64,000 nucleotides of DNA from Paraburkholderia silvatlantica (GTDB taxonomy: Bacteria; Pseudomonadota; Gammaproteobacteria; Burkholderiales; Burkholderiaceae): positions 1-64,000 of the forward strand of contig NZ_QEOL01000012.1 in the NCBI RefSeq assembly GCF_003096715.1, given 5' to 3'. Within the stretch, counting starts at the first letter, position 1. Each line of letters opens with the position of its first letter. A model generated the notes under the pieces. It ran no database searches and was not told the origin of the DNA. It worked only from the letters and a program-made list of their open reading frames with translations. The position numbers were made by a program, and so were the translations under genes. Of this stretch, positions 1 to 8,645 are shown piece after piece.

Positions 1-1020
1 ATTGTTGCTGCCGTATCGGCTGCGATTGCGGTTCTGGGTCGGTCTTCGTCATCAGAAACCACCAATGACGCGTATGTGACTGCCGACTACACGGTTGTTG
101 CGCCGCGTGTGGCCGGGCAGATCACGGAGCTGCTGGTGGAGGACAATCAGGTCGTCCATCAGGGACAACTCCTCGCGCAGATCGACGACAGGGATTACAG
201 GGCTGCGGTCGCTTCTGCAGAGGCGAACGTGGCCATGGCGAAAGCCGCTATCGACAATGCGTCAACAAGTATCGTGCAGCAGCAGTCGGTCATCGACCAG
301 GCGAACGCTGCGCTCGCGGCGGCGCACGCGAATTACACATTCGCCCGGGCGGACTACAGCCGCTACACGGACCTGGCCAGCCGCGGTGCGGGAAGCGTAC
401 AGAACGCGCAGCAGGCGCAGTCGCGCATCGATACCGCACAGGCGGATGTTGCCCGCAACCTGGCCACTGTCAAGGCGGCACGGCAACAGGTCGCGGTGTT
501 GCAGTCAGTCAGGGATCGCGCCCAGGCGGCGCTGGGACAGGCGTCGGCGGCACTCGATACGGCTCGCCTGAATCTTTCATGGACACGCATCGTTGCGCCA
601 GTCGATGGCATGGTTGGCCGGCGCTCGGTGCGCCTTGGGGCGTATGTGACTGCGGGCACCCCCATGCTTGCCGTGGTTCCATTGCAGAAGGCCTATGTCG
701 TCGCCAATTTCCAGGAAACGCAACTGACGTCGGTGCGGCGTGGCCAGACCGCCGATATCCATGTTGACACGTTTCCCGGTGCTGTGTTGCACGGAACGGT
801 CGATAGCCTGGCACCTGCTACGGGGGTGACCTTTGCCCCGATCGCACCGGATAACGCAACGGGAAACTTCACCAAGATTGTCCAGCGCATTCCGGTGAAA
901 ATCCTGCTGCGTCCCGGGCAGCCTGAACTGGAACGCCTTCGCGTAGGCATGTCAGTCGAGGCAACCATCCGGACGGGCGACGCGGGTGGGCAGGGTAACA
1001 CGGGGGGCATTCAGCAATGA
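1..1020 (+). CDS. EmrA/HlyD-type membrane fusion protein, 5' end outside the window
   Basis: Periplasmic adaptor of a multidrug exporter, linking an inner-membrane pump to an outer-membrane channel. The frame is open from base 1, and the first visible residues (IVAAVSAAIAVLG) look like the end of the N-terminal membrane anchor, so only a short N-terminus is missing. Next come a lipoyl half-motif (VAPRVAGQITELLVEDNQVV), a long Ala/Gln-rich coiled-coil hairpin, the second lipoyl half (APVDGMVGRRSVRLGAYVTAG) and a beta-barrel (VANFQETQLTSVRRGQTADI), which is the EmrA layout. Its stop overlaps the start of the outer-membrane protein by an ATGA, so the two are translationally coupled. The inner-membrane partner (an EmrB-type MFS protein is usual) is not in the window; it may lie upstream. 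Confidence 0.9.
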   Translation: MVAAVSAAIAVLGRSSSSETTNDAYVTADYTVVAPRVAGQITELLVEDNQVVHQGQLLAQIDDRDYRAAVASAEANVAMAKAAIDNASTSIVQQQSVIDQANAALAAAHANYTFARADYSRYTDLASRGAGSVQNAQQAQSRIDTAQADVARNLATVKAARQQVAVLQSVRDRAQAALGQASAALDTARLNLSWTRIVAPVDGMVGRRSVRLGAYVTAGTPMLAVVPLQKAYVVANFQETQLTSVRRGQTADIHVDTFPGAVLHGTVDSLAPATGVTFAPIAPDNATGNFTKIVQRIPVKILLRPGQPELERLRVGMSVEATIRTGDAGGQGNTGGIQQ

Positions 1021-2564
1021 GCCCGTATATTGTCCGCGTGGCCGGCGCGGTGTTGCTGACAACGCTAGCCGGGTGCATGGTCGGTCCGGACTATCACGAG
1101 CCCAAAGCGGCATTGCCGGCGCAGTGGACGCGGCAGGTCAAGCAGGAAGCGGCGCCGGCGCACAGTCATGCAGTCCCGGACAATGTCGACGCGCAGTGGT
1201 GGACCGTATTCTCGGACGCCGAACTCTCTTCGCTCGTTCAGCGTGTGGCGGGCGCAAACCTCGATGTCAAGGTCGCCACCCAACGGCTCATGCAGGCGCG
1301 GGCAGCCCGCCGCATGACCGGGGCGGACGCCATGCCCGCGCTCGAGGGAACGGCTTCGTATCAGCATTCGCGCTCGAGCCAGAATGGGCTCGTGGACATT
1401 TCAGGCCTGAATGGCCAGCATGACTATAACGTCTGGCAGCCGGGGATCGACGCCTCGTGGGAACTGGACCTCTGGGGGCGCGTGCGTCGCGAGATCGAAT
1501 CTGCCGACGCGTCGGTACAGGCAACGGCCGAGTTGCGGCGCGATGTCCTGCTTTCGGCGATCGCCGAGACGGCGAGCGACTACATCCAGCTCAGGGGAGT
1601 ACAGGCGCAACAGGCCGTCGTTGAGCAAAACCTCGACATCGCACGCCAAAGCCTGAAACTCACGCAGATCCGCTTTACCGACGGGGTAGCGACCCACCTC
1701 GAGACTGCGCAGGCAGCAGCTCAGGTGAGCGGCATCGAAGCGCGCCTGCCGGTGCTTGAAAACCAGCGGGTTCATCTCGTCAACGCCCTGAGTTTCCTGC
1801 TCGGTGAACCCCCGCGAACGCTCGAGAGCGAACTCGATGCCGTCCACGCCATTCCCCCTGTGCCGCCACGTGTGCCTGTGGGATTGCCTTCGCAACTGGC
1901 CGAGCGTCGGCCGGATATCCGCGAGGCAGAGGCACATTTGCATGCGGCAACGGCGGACATCGGTGTTGCCGTTGGCGACTTTTACCCACGGATCACACTC
2001 TCGGCGAACCTGAGTCTTCAGGCCATGCATTTCGGAGACCTCGACGAGTGGAGCTCGCGCATGTTCGGGGTAGGGCCGGCGCTGAGCGTACCGATTTTCG
2101 AGGGCGGCCGACTCAAGGGGCAACTCGAACTGCGCAAGGCACAACAGCGCGAGGCAATGATCGAGTATCAGCGCACCGTGCTCAATGCCTGGCATGAGGT
2201 CGATAACGCCATGAGCGACTATGACACACGGCAGACACGGGAGGAGAAACTTGATGCAACGGAGGCGCAGGACAGCGAGGCACTTGAGAACGCACGTCGT
2301 CAGTACGTTGCGGGTGCGACGGATTTCCTCAACGTGCTGACCGTCCAGCGCGACCTGCTGGATACGCAGCAAGCCAGGGTTGCCAGTACTACTGACGTAT
2401 CACTCGCACTGGTCGGCCTTTACAAGGCTCTGGGAGGAGGGTGGGAAACGAGCTTTCCCTCTACGCCAGAGGCTGCAAAGGTCAGCGCTTCCACGCATGG
2501 GGAACTCGTGAGCAGTGGCGGGAGCGCGTCAGGCGAATCCGCACGGCGCCCTGATCCGGAGTAG
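1017..2564 (+). CDS. NodT-family outer-membrane efflux lipoprotein
   Basis: Outer-membrane channel component (TolC/OprM class) of the exporter begun by the preceding gene. The 515-residue protein opens with a lipoprotein signal whose lipobox (LAGC) puts the lipidated Cys near residue 19, followed by GPDYHEP, typical of NodT proteins. Two OEP repeats follow, with the family signatures LAERRPDIREAEAHL and PIFEGGRLKGQLELRKA. Family members are usually 470-520 residues, so it is full length. The start is the ATG that overlaps the previous stop. The C-terminal 40 residues are a low-complexity Ser/Ala/Gly tail. Confidence 0.93.
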   Translation: MSPYIVRVAGAVLLTTLAGCMVGPDYHEPKAALPAQWTRQVKQEAAPAHSHAVPDNVDAQWWTVFSDAELSSLVQRVAGANLDVKVATQRLMQARAARRMTGADAMPALEGTASYQHSRSSQNGLVDISGLNGQHDYNVWQPGIDASWELDLWGRVRREIESADASVQATAELRRDVLLSAIAETASDYIQLRGVQAQQAVVEQNLDIARQSLKLTQIRFTDGVATHLETAQAAAQVSGIEARLPVLENQRVHLVNALSFLLGEPPRTLESELDAVHAIPPVPPRVPVGLPSQLAERRPDIREAEAHLHAATADIGVAVGDFYPRITLSANLSLQAMHFGDLDEWSSRMFGVGPALSVPIFEGGRLKGQLELRKAQQREAMIEYQRTVLNAWHEVDNAMSDYDTRQTREEKLDATEAQDSEALENARRQYVAGATDFLNVLTVQRDLLDTQQARVASTTDVSLALVGLYKALGGGWETSFPSTPEAAKVSASTHGELVSSGGSASGESARRPDPE

Positions 2565-2566
2565 CG

Positions 2567-2989
2567 ATGAGCGGTCTCGACACTTCCCGCTTTGTCGTGT
2601 TTGACGTCAGCGCGTTTCCCGTTGTTACGGTGAATAACGACGCAATCGTCACTGGCTACGGGAAGCGTTGGGCGTCCGAAATGGACGCACTGATCGCGCT
2701 TGGCAACCCTTTCGCGATCGTCTACCGGGGAGCGATTTCGGATGAGTCTGCCGAAGATTACGCGCAGAGAGGACAGTGGCTCGTGAGGAACAGGGCGGTT
2801 GTGGCGAGGCTTTGCCGGGTTCTTGTCGTCGTTGAGCCGGATGAACGCCTGCGCGAGCAGGCCCGGGTGCGGGGGCGAGTGATGGCGAAAGCGTTTGGCG
2901 TTCCTCACAGGGCAGTGGCGACTGTTGAAGAAGCGGCGGACATCCTGTTCTATCGCGTGCGCGATGCGGGTCCGACAGGAAGTCCGTGA
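2567..2989 (+). CDS. small hypothetical protein, SpoIIAA/STAS-like size
   Basis: Unidentified 140-residue soluble protein starting two bases after the efflux lipoprotein stop, so it is very probably in the same transcript. The sequence alternates predicted strands (FVVFDVSAFPVVTV, CRVLVVVEP) and helices (RWASEMDALIALG), with no signal peptide, membrane segment or catalytic motif. The pattern resembles small alpha/beta proteins of the STAS/SpoIIAA type that sit beside transport genes in Burkholderiaceae; this comparison is from memory and weak. A role in export regulation is inferred only from position. Confidence 0.75.
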   Translation: MSGLDTSRFVVFDVSAFPVVTVNNDAIVTGYGKRWASEMDALIALGNPFAIVYRGAISDESAEDYAQRGQWLVRNRAVVARLCRVLVVVEPDERLREQARVRGRVMAKAFGVPHRAVATVEEAADILFYRVRDAGPTGSP

Positions 2990-3093
2990 TTCGTGCAGAA
3001 GCCAGGTATGACTTTATGTCCTGGTGAGTTGGCGTTTCGCACACTACGGGGGAGGCACGAGCATTTTTTCTCTTGCTGAACTGAGGAGTTTAT

Positions 3094-4068
3094 ATGGATC
3101 GTCTTGACGCCATGAGGGCCTTTGTGCGGGTGGTCGACACGCGGGGATTCACAAGGGCTGCCGAGGCTCTGAATCTGAATACGGCATCAGTTTCCCGCAT
3201 GGTCCAGGTCCTGGAGGAGCAGATCAATGTCAGGCTGCTGAACCGGACAACGAGGAGCGTGAGCCCAACGCCGGAGGGGCTGACGTATTATGAGGCGTGT
3301 GTCCGGGTGCTGGCGCAGGTGGACAACATGAACGAGGAAGCCATGTCGGCAGGCCAGAGCCCCGAGGGGCGGATCAAGGTCGGCATGCCGTCGATTCTCG
3401 CGCGCGGCGTGGTCATACCCGCATTGCCCTTGTTGCTGGATAAGTATCCTGGGCTGGATATCGAGCTGGCCATCTCTGACGAGCAGTTCAGCCTCGCTCA
3501 GGAAGCAATGGACTGCACGGTCCGGATTGGACCGATCCGCGAGTCACGCGTGGTGGCGAAAGAGGTTGGGAGGTTGTCTCACGCACTGTGCGCGGCACCG
3601 TCTTACCTGAGGCGAAATGGAATGCCGCGCACAGTCGGCGAACTGGAGGATCATGCGTCCGTCGCGCTCAACCATGGTGAAAGGGGCGGACAGAAGCCAT
3701 GGGAGACGACGGGTGCGATTGCAGCGGTTTCGACGCGGCGCCAGGTCACTGTCAACGATCCCGAGGCAATGATCTCCTGCGCAGTTTCAGGGCTCGGCAT
3801 TATCTCGGCCTATCGGCTTGCTCTTTCGCCTTACATCGAGAAAGGTCTGCTCGCGGAGATACCGATCGAAAGCGGTGTGGCCGACGCGCCGGTGAGTATC
3901 GTGTTTTATCCGAGTCGCCATTTGCCCAGCAAGATTCGCGTTTTTATCGACTGGCTTTGCGAAGTGCTCGCCGAAGGTGTGCGGATTGCGGAAGCCGGTC
4001 GCGACGTGACGGCACTGGCGGCTATGGCGCCCGGGACCGTGCAGTTTAGCCGCAGTGTACCGGCATGA
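3094..4068 (+). CDS. LysR-family transcriptional regulator
   Basis: DNA-binding regulator of 324 residues, full length for LysR. The N-terminal winged helix-turn-helix is at about residues 1-60 (MDRLDAMRAFVRVVDTRGFT; FTRAAEALNLNTASVSRMVQ), followed by the periplasmic-binding-fold effector domain, ending with the typical PSRHLPSKIRVFIDWL. A good ribosome-binding site (GAGGAG) lies 8-9 bases before the ATG. It lies 104 bp after and on the same strand as the efflux genes, so it may regulate them, although LysR genes are more often divergent from their targets. The inducer is unknown. Confidence 0.93.
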   Translation: MDRLDAMRAFVRVVDTRGFTRAAEALNLNTASVSRMVQVLEEQINVRLLNRTTRSVSPTPEGLTYYEACVRVLAQVDNMNEEAMSAGQSPEGRIKVGMPSILARGVVIPALPLLLDKYPGLDIELAISDEQFSLAQEAMDCTVRIGPIRESRVVAKEVGRLSHALCAAPSYLRRNGMPRTVGELEDHASVALNHGERGGQKPWETTGAIAAVSTRRQVTVNDPEAMISCAVSGLGIISAYRLALSPYIEKGLLAEIPIESGVADAPVSIVFYPSRHLPSKIRVFIDWLCEVLAEGVRIAEAGRDVTALAAMAPGTVQFSRSVPA

Positions 4069-4560
4069 TGCGGGAAGGCTCGTCTCACCTGCTTCGCCAA
4101 ACGCTGCGACCGGGACCGTAGCCCCGCTTTCGTTGGTCGCGTTGAACGACGTAGCGCTCAGGTGCTGGAATAGCGATCCTTGAAGGAAGTCTCTCAGGCG
4201 CGTAGACGGAGAATGGACTTTAGGATGCCTGTCAATCGTGAATAAATTTCCAGCGTGATTTGACTGCTGTGTAGGCAAATTGTCCGAACGCGCGCTGCCT
4301 TTATGGACTGTGAAGACAAACGACATTGGCAGTGGAATGTTGTTGATATTAGCTTGTCTGGAAATGTAAATAATGAGTTTTCATTTTCAGTGTTGAAGAT
4401 TTTTTACTGGTTAATAGAATCAGGATGTGGAGGCCGGGAGACGTTGTCGTTGCCATCCCGATAATGTGCTGCCAATCGATTCTTGACGATGGTGGCGTCA
4501 ATAATTCGCGTAACGGTGGCATGCAGAATCGTGAGAGCTTGAACTGATAGAGGAGCTGTA
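4069..4560. other. intergenic stretch, no gene recognised
   Basis: About 490 bases between the LysR gene and the next possible small ORF. The middle part (about 4230-4420) is clearly richer in A and T than its surroundings. I see no protein similarity, RNA gene or strong terminator here. It could hold promoter elements for the downstream small ORF. Confidence 0.5.
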
Positions 4561-4758
4561 ATGGATCAACGATCTTCCGGAACGCAGCAATCTGACGGAT
4601 TTCCTTTGAATGCACCGGCCAATGCGAACCGGAGGCCGAAGGCAGTGCCAACAGGCGGGGATAACCGACGTGTACCCGAACGCAACTGGGCCTGGGCGTC
4701 AGGACGAGAATCGTATGACTGGATGGATTCCTATAGTTCCGTGAGCCTGGACGAGTGA
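4561..4758 (+). CDS. possible small hypothetical protein
   Basis: A 65-codon ORF with an AGGAG 8 bases before its ATG. The product is hydrophilic, rich in Asn/Arg/Ser, without a signal peptide or membrane segment, and I do not recognise it. The ribosome-binding site is the only positive evidence. It could equally be a chance frame. Confidence 0.3.
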   Translation: MDQRSSGTQQSDGFPLNAPANANRRPKAVPTGGDNRRVPERNWAWASGRESYDWMDSYSSVSLDE

Positions 4759-5222
4759 ATAAAACGAGTCCATATCTGAACTGGCCGGGGGCGGCTACCC
4801 TCTGTTCGGGCTAACATGTTCCGCCGCTCCGGACGAACGGCACACATGCTGCGCGAGATGCGGTTCACGTTGGCGGAGTGGGGTTCCGCCGACATGTTAG
4901 GTCTGCGTGGCTTCTTTCGTGTTGCCCGAAGCACACATTGGGCAGACGTTCGTTAGGGCGCGTAGGGCAGCCTGGATCGGAACCGGTCGCCGTGCAGTTG
5001 CGATAAGCCGCTGACTGCTCCAAACGGATGTATTGGATGAAGAGCGGAATTTGTCTGAACACGAAACGGGCAATCCAGTGATCAGGTTGGCGGCGTCGAC
5101 AAAACGAACCTGTACTGTCCTTCCGCGTCGCGGGGGGGCGGGGCACAATTTCGGTGGAGCGATCGGATCGCTCAGGGTGGCCTGGGCGGGACTTGCGGGT
5201 GGGTGGTTGCGACATCCGCGCT
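4759..5222. other. intergenic stretch with a possible decayed reverse-strand frame
   Basis: No convincing gene. On the reverse strand a frame of about 83 codons (5148 down to 4897) ends with a CPMC pair and stops inside a 9-bp inverted repeat (see the repeat at 4811-4900). It has no start context and matches nothing I know. It may be the end of a lost gene or mobile element. A short G-rich run sits near 5131. Confidence 0.4.
4811..4900. repeat. 90-bp segment bounded by a 9-bp inverted repeat
   Basis: CTAACATGT at 4811-4819 is matched by its exact reverse complement ACATGTTAG at 4892-4900. The octamer TTCCGCCG also occurs twice in direct orientation, at 4819-4826 and 4884-4891. The arrangement looks like a miniature repeat element or an insertion scar. 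No flanking target duplication was found by eye. Confidence 0.55.
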
Positions 5223-5789
5223 ATGTCTGCATTAAATGATATGAGCAAGTTCGATACGGTACTTGGAACCAGGATCCGGATACTTCGGCAGCGCCAGAAC
5301 AAAACGCTTGAGAAAACCGCGCTTGCGAGCGGCCTCTCGAAGGGGTATCTCTCTCAGGTCGAACGTGGTCGCGCTTTGCCGTCCTTGTCTGCACTGGCTG
5401 GGATATCTTCGGCCCTGGGTGTCGCAATGGGTTACTTTCTCGGCCCGGAGAAGGGCTCCGTTACGCGCGCTGATCATCGAACGTACTTTGGTCTTGACGA
5501 CTCAGGAAGTCTCTTTGCCCGATTGACAAACATCGACGGTGACAACCAGATGGAGGCGATTTTGGTCCGGATGCCGCCCGGCCAGAAGCGATCTGAGATA
5601 GCCACGCGCGCAAGCGAGCAACTGATACACGTCCTTTCCGGTGAGATTACGTTGACTCTGGAGTGCAGGGACTTTCTTTTGAGCAAAGGGGATTGCGCCC
5701 AATACAAGTCCAAAGTGCCGCATGCCTGGGAAAACTCCTCCCAAGGCGAGGCGACGATACTCTGGATCGGCACGCCAAAACTCCTCTGA
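5223..5789 (+). CDS. XRE-family regulator with C-terminal cupin domain
   Basis: Predicted cytoplasmic repressor or activator of about 188 residues. An HTH_3 domain occupies roughly residues 8-65 (LGTRIRILRQRQNKTLEKTA, then GLSKGYLSQVERGRALPSLS), and a cupin sensor domain the C-terminal 75 residues (SEQLIHVLSGEITLTLE, KGDCAQYKSKVPHAWEN). This is the layout of small regulators of amino-acid, polyamine or oxidative metabolism. The frame is open further upstream to 5154, but those residues are not domain-like, so ATG 5223 is preferred; ATG 5241 is also possible. No clear ribosome-binding site is visible. It has no obvious partner gene, as both flanks are non-coding. Confidence 0.88.
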   Translation: MSALNDMSKFDTVLGTRIRILRQRQNKTLEKTALASGLSKGYLSQVERGRALPSLSALAGISSALGVAMGYFLGPEKGSVTRADHRTYFGLDDSGSLFARLTNIDGDNQMEAILVRMPPGQKRSEIATRASEQLIHVLSGEITLTLECRDFLLSKGDCAQYKSKVPHAWENSSQGEATILWIGTPKLL

Positions 5790-6104
5790 ACGAAAGCCGG
5801 CGAGTCGCACTTTCGTCGAGGCCTCCTTGGCTCCATCCGTAATGGTGTGCGAGAACATCGAGCATCAGTGCGCGGACGGTCCGAAATTGCAGGCCGGAAA
5901 GCGTTTCGGGCCGGGCTTGCAATCCCGCGCAGGCCGACGAGGCCGGTCCATCGCGCCGAGGCTGCGAGCTGGAAACGTACGGTCAGATGGCGTCATCTGA
6001 CCGCGTATTCGGGGGCATCAGGGGGAACAGCGACGCCTTGATGGTTGCTCCCGGGATACTCCAGCGAGCGCTGGGGCTGCAGATGCAGCCCGCTACTGTG
6101 TCGT
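5790..6104. other. intergenic stretch, nothing recognised
   Basis: About 315 bases between the converging XRE-cupin and dehydrogenase genes. Frames that run through it lack start signals and family features. No T-rich hairpin terminator is visible. Confidence 0.5.
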
Positions 6105-7112
6105 TCAGATCGCCAGACAGATCTTGCCGAAGTGTCCGGCTTCTTGTTGATGACGGAATGCATCGGCGATTTCATCGAGTGCAAATGTCCTGTCAACGAC
6201 CGGCTTGAGACCGGTCGCTTCGATGGCGCGCACCATCTCGATCTGGTGCATGCGACTGCCGACCACGAGCCCTTGCAGGATCTGCTGACGTCGCATCAGC
6301 GTGACCGTCGGAACCTGTCCGCTAATACCTGTGAGCACGCCGATGAGGGCGATATGACCTCCGATCCGGCAGGCCTCGATCGACTGGGTGAGTGTGTCCG
6401 GACCGCCGACCTCGACGACATGGTCCACGCCACGGCCTTCGGTGAGCGCCAGTACTTTCGCGGCCCAGTCCGGTTCGCGCCTGTAGTTGACGAGGTGATC
6501 CGCACCGAGTGCCTGTGCGCGTGCGAGTTTGGCGTCGGATGACGAGGTCACAATGACCTGCGCACCCATGTATTTGGCGATCTGCAGTGCGAAAATCGAG
6601 ACACCGCCTGTGCCAAGCACCAGCACCGTGTCACCGGCTTTCAGTCCACCGTCGACAACAAGCGCACGCCACGCAGTCAGTCCCGCCGTGGTCAGTGTGG
6701 CCGCCTGTGCATGGGTATAGCCGCGTGGGGCATGTGTGAACCAGTGCGATGGTCGTACAACGTACTCGCGGGCGTAGCCGTCGACGCCATCGCCGGGCGT
6801 GGTCGAGAAGTCGCCAATGGCCGGCGCGCCATCGAGCCAGTGCGGAAAGAAGCATGAAACCACCGCGTCGCCTGGGGCGAACTCCGTGACGCCTTCTCCG
6901 GTCGCCTCGACGATCCCGGCGCCGTCGGACATGGGAATGCGGCCGTCGGCCGTCGGCATCCTGCCCGTGACGACTCCAAGATCATGGAAGTTGAGCGAGC
7001 TCGCGTGAATGCGCACGCGGATTTCGCCGGCGGCGGGCGCGCCGGGATCGTTGAGGTTGACGAGCTGGAGGTTGTCGAGCCCGGCGGGCTGGCGCAGAAC
7101 GACGGCTTTCAT
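6105..7112 (-). CDS. MDR-family NAD(P)-dependent alcohol dehydrogenase / quinone reductase-like
   Basis: Medium-chain dehydrogenase/reductase of 335 residues, full length. The GroES-like N-domain carries the usual SLNFHDLGVVTGRMP, and the Rossmann fold starts at GDTVLVLGTGGVSIFALQIA, followed by VIVTSSSDAKLARAQALGAD. The cluster of four Cys that holds the structural zinc in classical alcohol dehydrogenases is absent, so it is closer to the quinone-reductase-like branch even though relatives are often named zinc-dependent. The ATG follows AAGGAAC. It is transcribed away from an HxlR regulator, a pairing common for electrophile- or quinone-responsive reductases, so control by that HxlR protein is a fair inference. 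Confidence 0.9.
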   Translation of the reverse strand: MKAVVLRQPAGLDNLQLVNLNDPGAPAAGEIRVRIHASSLNFHDLGVVTGRMPTADGRIPMSDGAGIVEATGEGVTEFAPGDAVVSCFFPHWLDGAPAIGDFSTTPGDGVDGYAREYVVRPSHWFTHAPRGYTHAQAATLTTAGLTAWRALVVDGGLKAGDTVLVLGTGGVSIFALQIAKYMGAQVIVTSSSDAKLARAQALGADHLVNYRREPDWAAKVLALTEGRGVDHVVEVGGPDTLTQSIEACRIGGHIALIGVLTGISGQVPTVTLMRRQQILQGLVVGSRMHQIEMVRAIEATGLKPVVDRTFALDEIADAFRHQQEAGHFGKICLAI

Positions 7113-7353
7113 CAGTGCTGTTCCTTGGTGCTATGGGTGAAGGTGCAAATAACAGTGCAATTGACGGACGCGACATGAACGATCGGTTCGGGACGGGCGG
7201 TGCCGGGCAGATCTGCGTAAGGTGACAGCGCGACAGCAGGTCCTTCGTGATTTCAATCGATCCGTGACTCGACGTTGATTATCCAGGCGCCCGTCTATTG
7301 GGACAAGAACGTACAATTAAAGCCGGTACTTTCAATGATGTAGGTATGGCACC

Positions 7354-7731
7354 ATGCGCCCGAAACGTCTGGACAGTAAAAGCGGATGTGCTGTCGAGGT
7401 CACACTCTCTGTCATCGGCGGTCTCTGGAAGCCCGTGATTCTCTTCCATCTGTTGCGGGAGAAACGGCGTTTTATGGAACTCACCCGGCTGATGCCGAAC
7501 ACGACGCAGCGCATGCTTACGCTGCAGCTACGTGAGCTGGAAGCTGACGGTATCGTCGCACGTCATGTCTACCCGCAGGTCCCCCCCAAGGTGGAATATG
7601 AACTCACCCCGTTCGGGCGCACGCTCGCTCCGGTTCTCGTGAGTCTGAGGCAGTGGGGGGAAGCATATCAGGCACGCGATTCAGAGCTCACGCAGAGCGA
7701 AAAGCGACGCGGGCGCGCGTCGAGGGCCTGA
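7354..7731 (+). CDS. HxlR-family transcriptional regulator
   Basis: Winged-helix regulator of 125 residues, with the HxlR signature near the N-terminus: a Cys at residue 11 (SGCAVEVTLSVIGGLWKPVI) followed by LLREKRRFMELTRLMPNTTQ and RMLTLQLRELEADGIV. The conserved N-terminal Cys is the redox or electrophile sensor in several family members such as YodB. It is divergent from the MDR dehydrogenase across a 241-bp gap and precedes a DJ-1/PfpI gene on its own strand. Two GTAC tetramers (7311-7314 and 7326-7329) lie in the gap, but no clean operator is visible. Confidence 0.92.
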   Translation: MRPKRLDSKSGCAVEVTLSVIGGLWKPVILFHLLREKRRFMELTRLMPNTTQRMLTLQLRELEADGIVARHVYPQVPPKVEYELTPFGRTLAPVLVSLRQWGEAYQARDSELTQSEKRRGRASRA

Positions 7732-7880
7732 AGCCTGGGGCAGCGCCCGCGAAGAGCTCCCGGCAGGCACTGCGCCCGGTGTGTGCGCGAATGAGCAAGA
7801 GACAGTGCAGGAATCTTCATGCCCCGTTGCGCCGAAGGAGCGATCCTGTCGGTACACCAACAGGACATGAGGGACCTGCA

Positions 7881-8609
7881 ATGACGAACTCTTCCGCCCG
7901 CGATATCGTGACGGCGCTTCACGCATACGACGATCTGCCGCCTTTTCCCAAGGTCAATATCCATTTTCTCGCGACGGCGCCGGGCAACGAGCGTCTGCTG
8001 GAATTCATGACGGAGCGGCCGGCGAATCCGGGGCAGTTCAAGGGCAAGCGCATCGGGATCATCGCCACGCACGGCGTGGAGGAAACGGAAGTGTCGATTC
8101 CGCGCAAGTGGCTTGAAGCACGCGGTGCAACCTGCCATCTGGTGTCGCCCAGGCATATCGAATATGCGGCCGCCTTCGGCATCCAGTTCCCCGAGATTGC
8201 CAAAACGCATGTTCTTGCAATCCAGTTTACTCACAATTCTGGCTGGATTCCGGTCGACGCCCACATCGAGGCGGTGAGCGTCGACGACTACGACGCGGTC
8301 TATGTGCCGGGTGGAGCATGGAACCCGGACCAGCTGCGGGTGAACGCCGGCGTGCTGAAGTTCCTGCAGGCATTTCAGCGAACCGGCAAGCCCATAGGCG
8401 CGTTGTGCCACGGTTCCCAGGTCCTGCTGAGCGCCCGGCTGCTCAAAGGGCGTCGGGCGACGGGTTACTGGAACATCATGGAGGATCTGGCCAATGCGGG
8501 AGCCAACGTCGTGGATGAACCCGTTGTCGTGGACGAAAACGTGATCACCAGTCGCTTCATTTATGACATTCCACAGTTTGTGGGTGCCATCGTGGGTCAG
8601 ATCAGTTAG
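7881..8609 (+). CDS. DJ-1/PfpI-family protein (type 1 glutamine amidotransferase-like)
   Basis: A 242-residue DJ-1/PfpI-fold protein, of the class that includes chaperones, deglycases and isonitrile hydratases. The nucleophile elbow is GALCHGSQVLLSARLLKGRR, giving a Cys-His pair. The lead-in strand KGKRIGIIATHGVEETEVSI carries the Glu that usually activates the Cys. The 50 residues before the fold are longer than in YhbO-type proteins. The frame is open from 7653, overlapping the HxlR gene, but the ATG at 7881 is preceded by GAGGG and starts the plausible protein. Role here is unknown; detoxification of a reactive carbonyl or nitrile intermediate is possible. Confidence 0.85.
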   Translation: MTNSSARDIVTALHAYDDLPPFPKVNIHFLATAPGNERLLEFMTERPANPGQFKGKRIGIIATHGVEETEVSIPRKWLEARGATCHLVSPRHIEYAAAFGIQFPEIAKTHVLAIQFTHNSGWIPVDAHIEAVSVDDYDAVYVPGGAWNPDQLRVNAGVLKFLQAFQRTGKPIGALCHGSQVLLSARLLKGRRATGYWNIMEDLANAGANVVDEPVVVDENVITSRFIYDIPQFVGAIVGQIS

Positions 8610-8645
8610 GAAAGGGTAGCGATCAAAACAAAATCAGGAGGCGAA

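Noticed and set aside
1401..2372. 323-codon frame antisense to the first efflux lipoprotein
   Set aside because: Shadow of the NodT coding frame.
3001..3024. Short CCAGG/CCTGG hairpin after the hypothetical gene
   Set aside because: Only five paired bases and no T-run; not a credible terminator.
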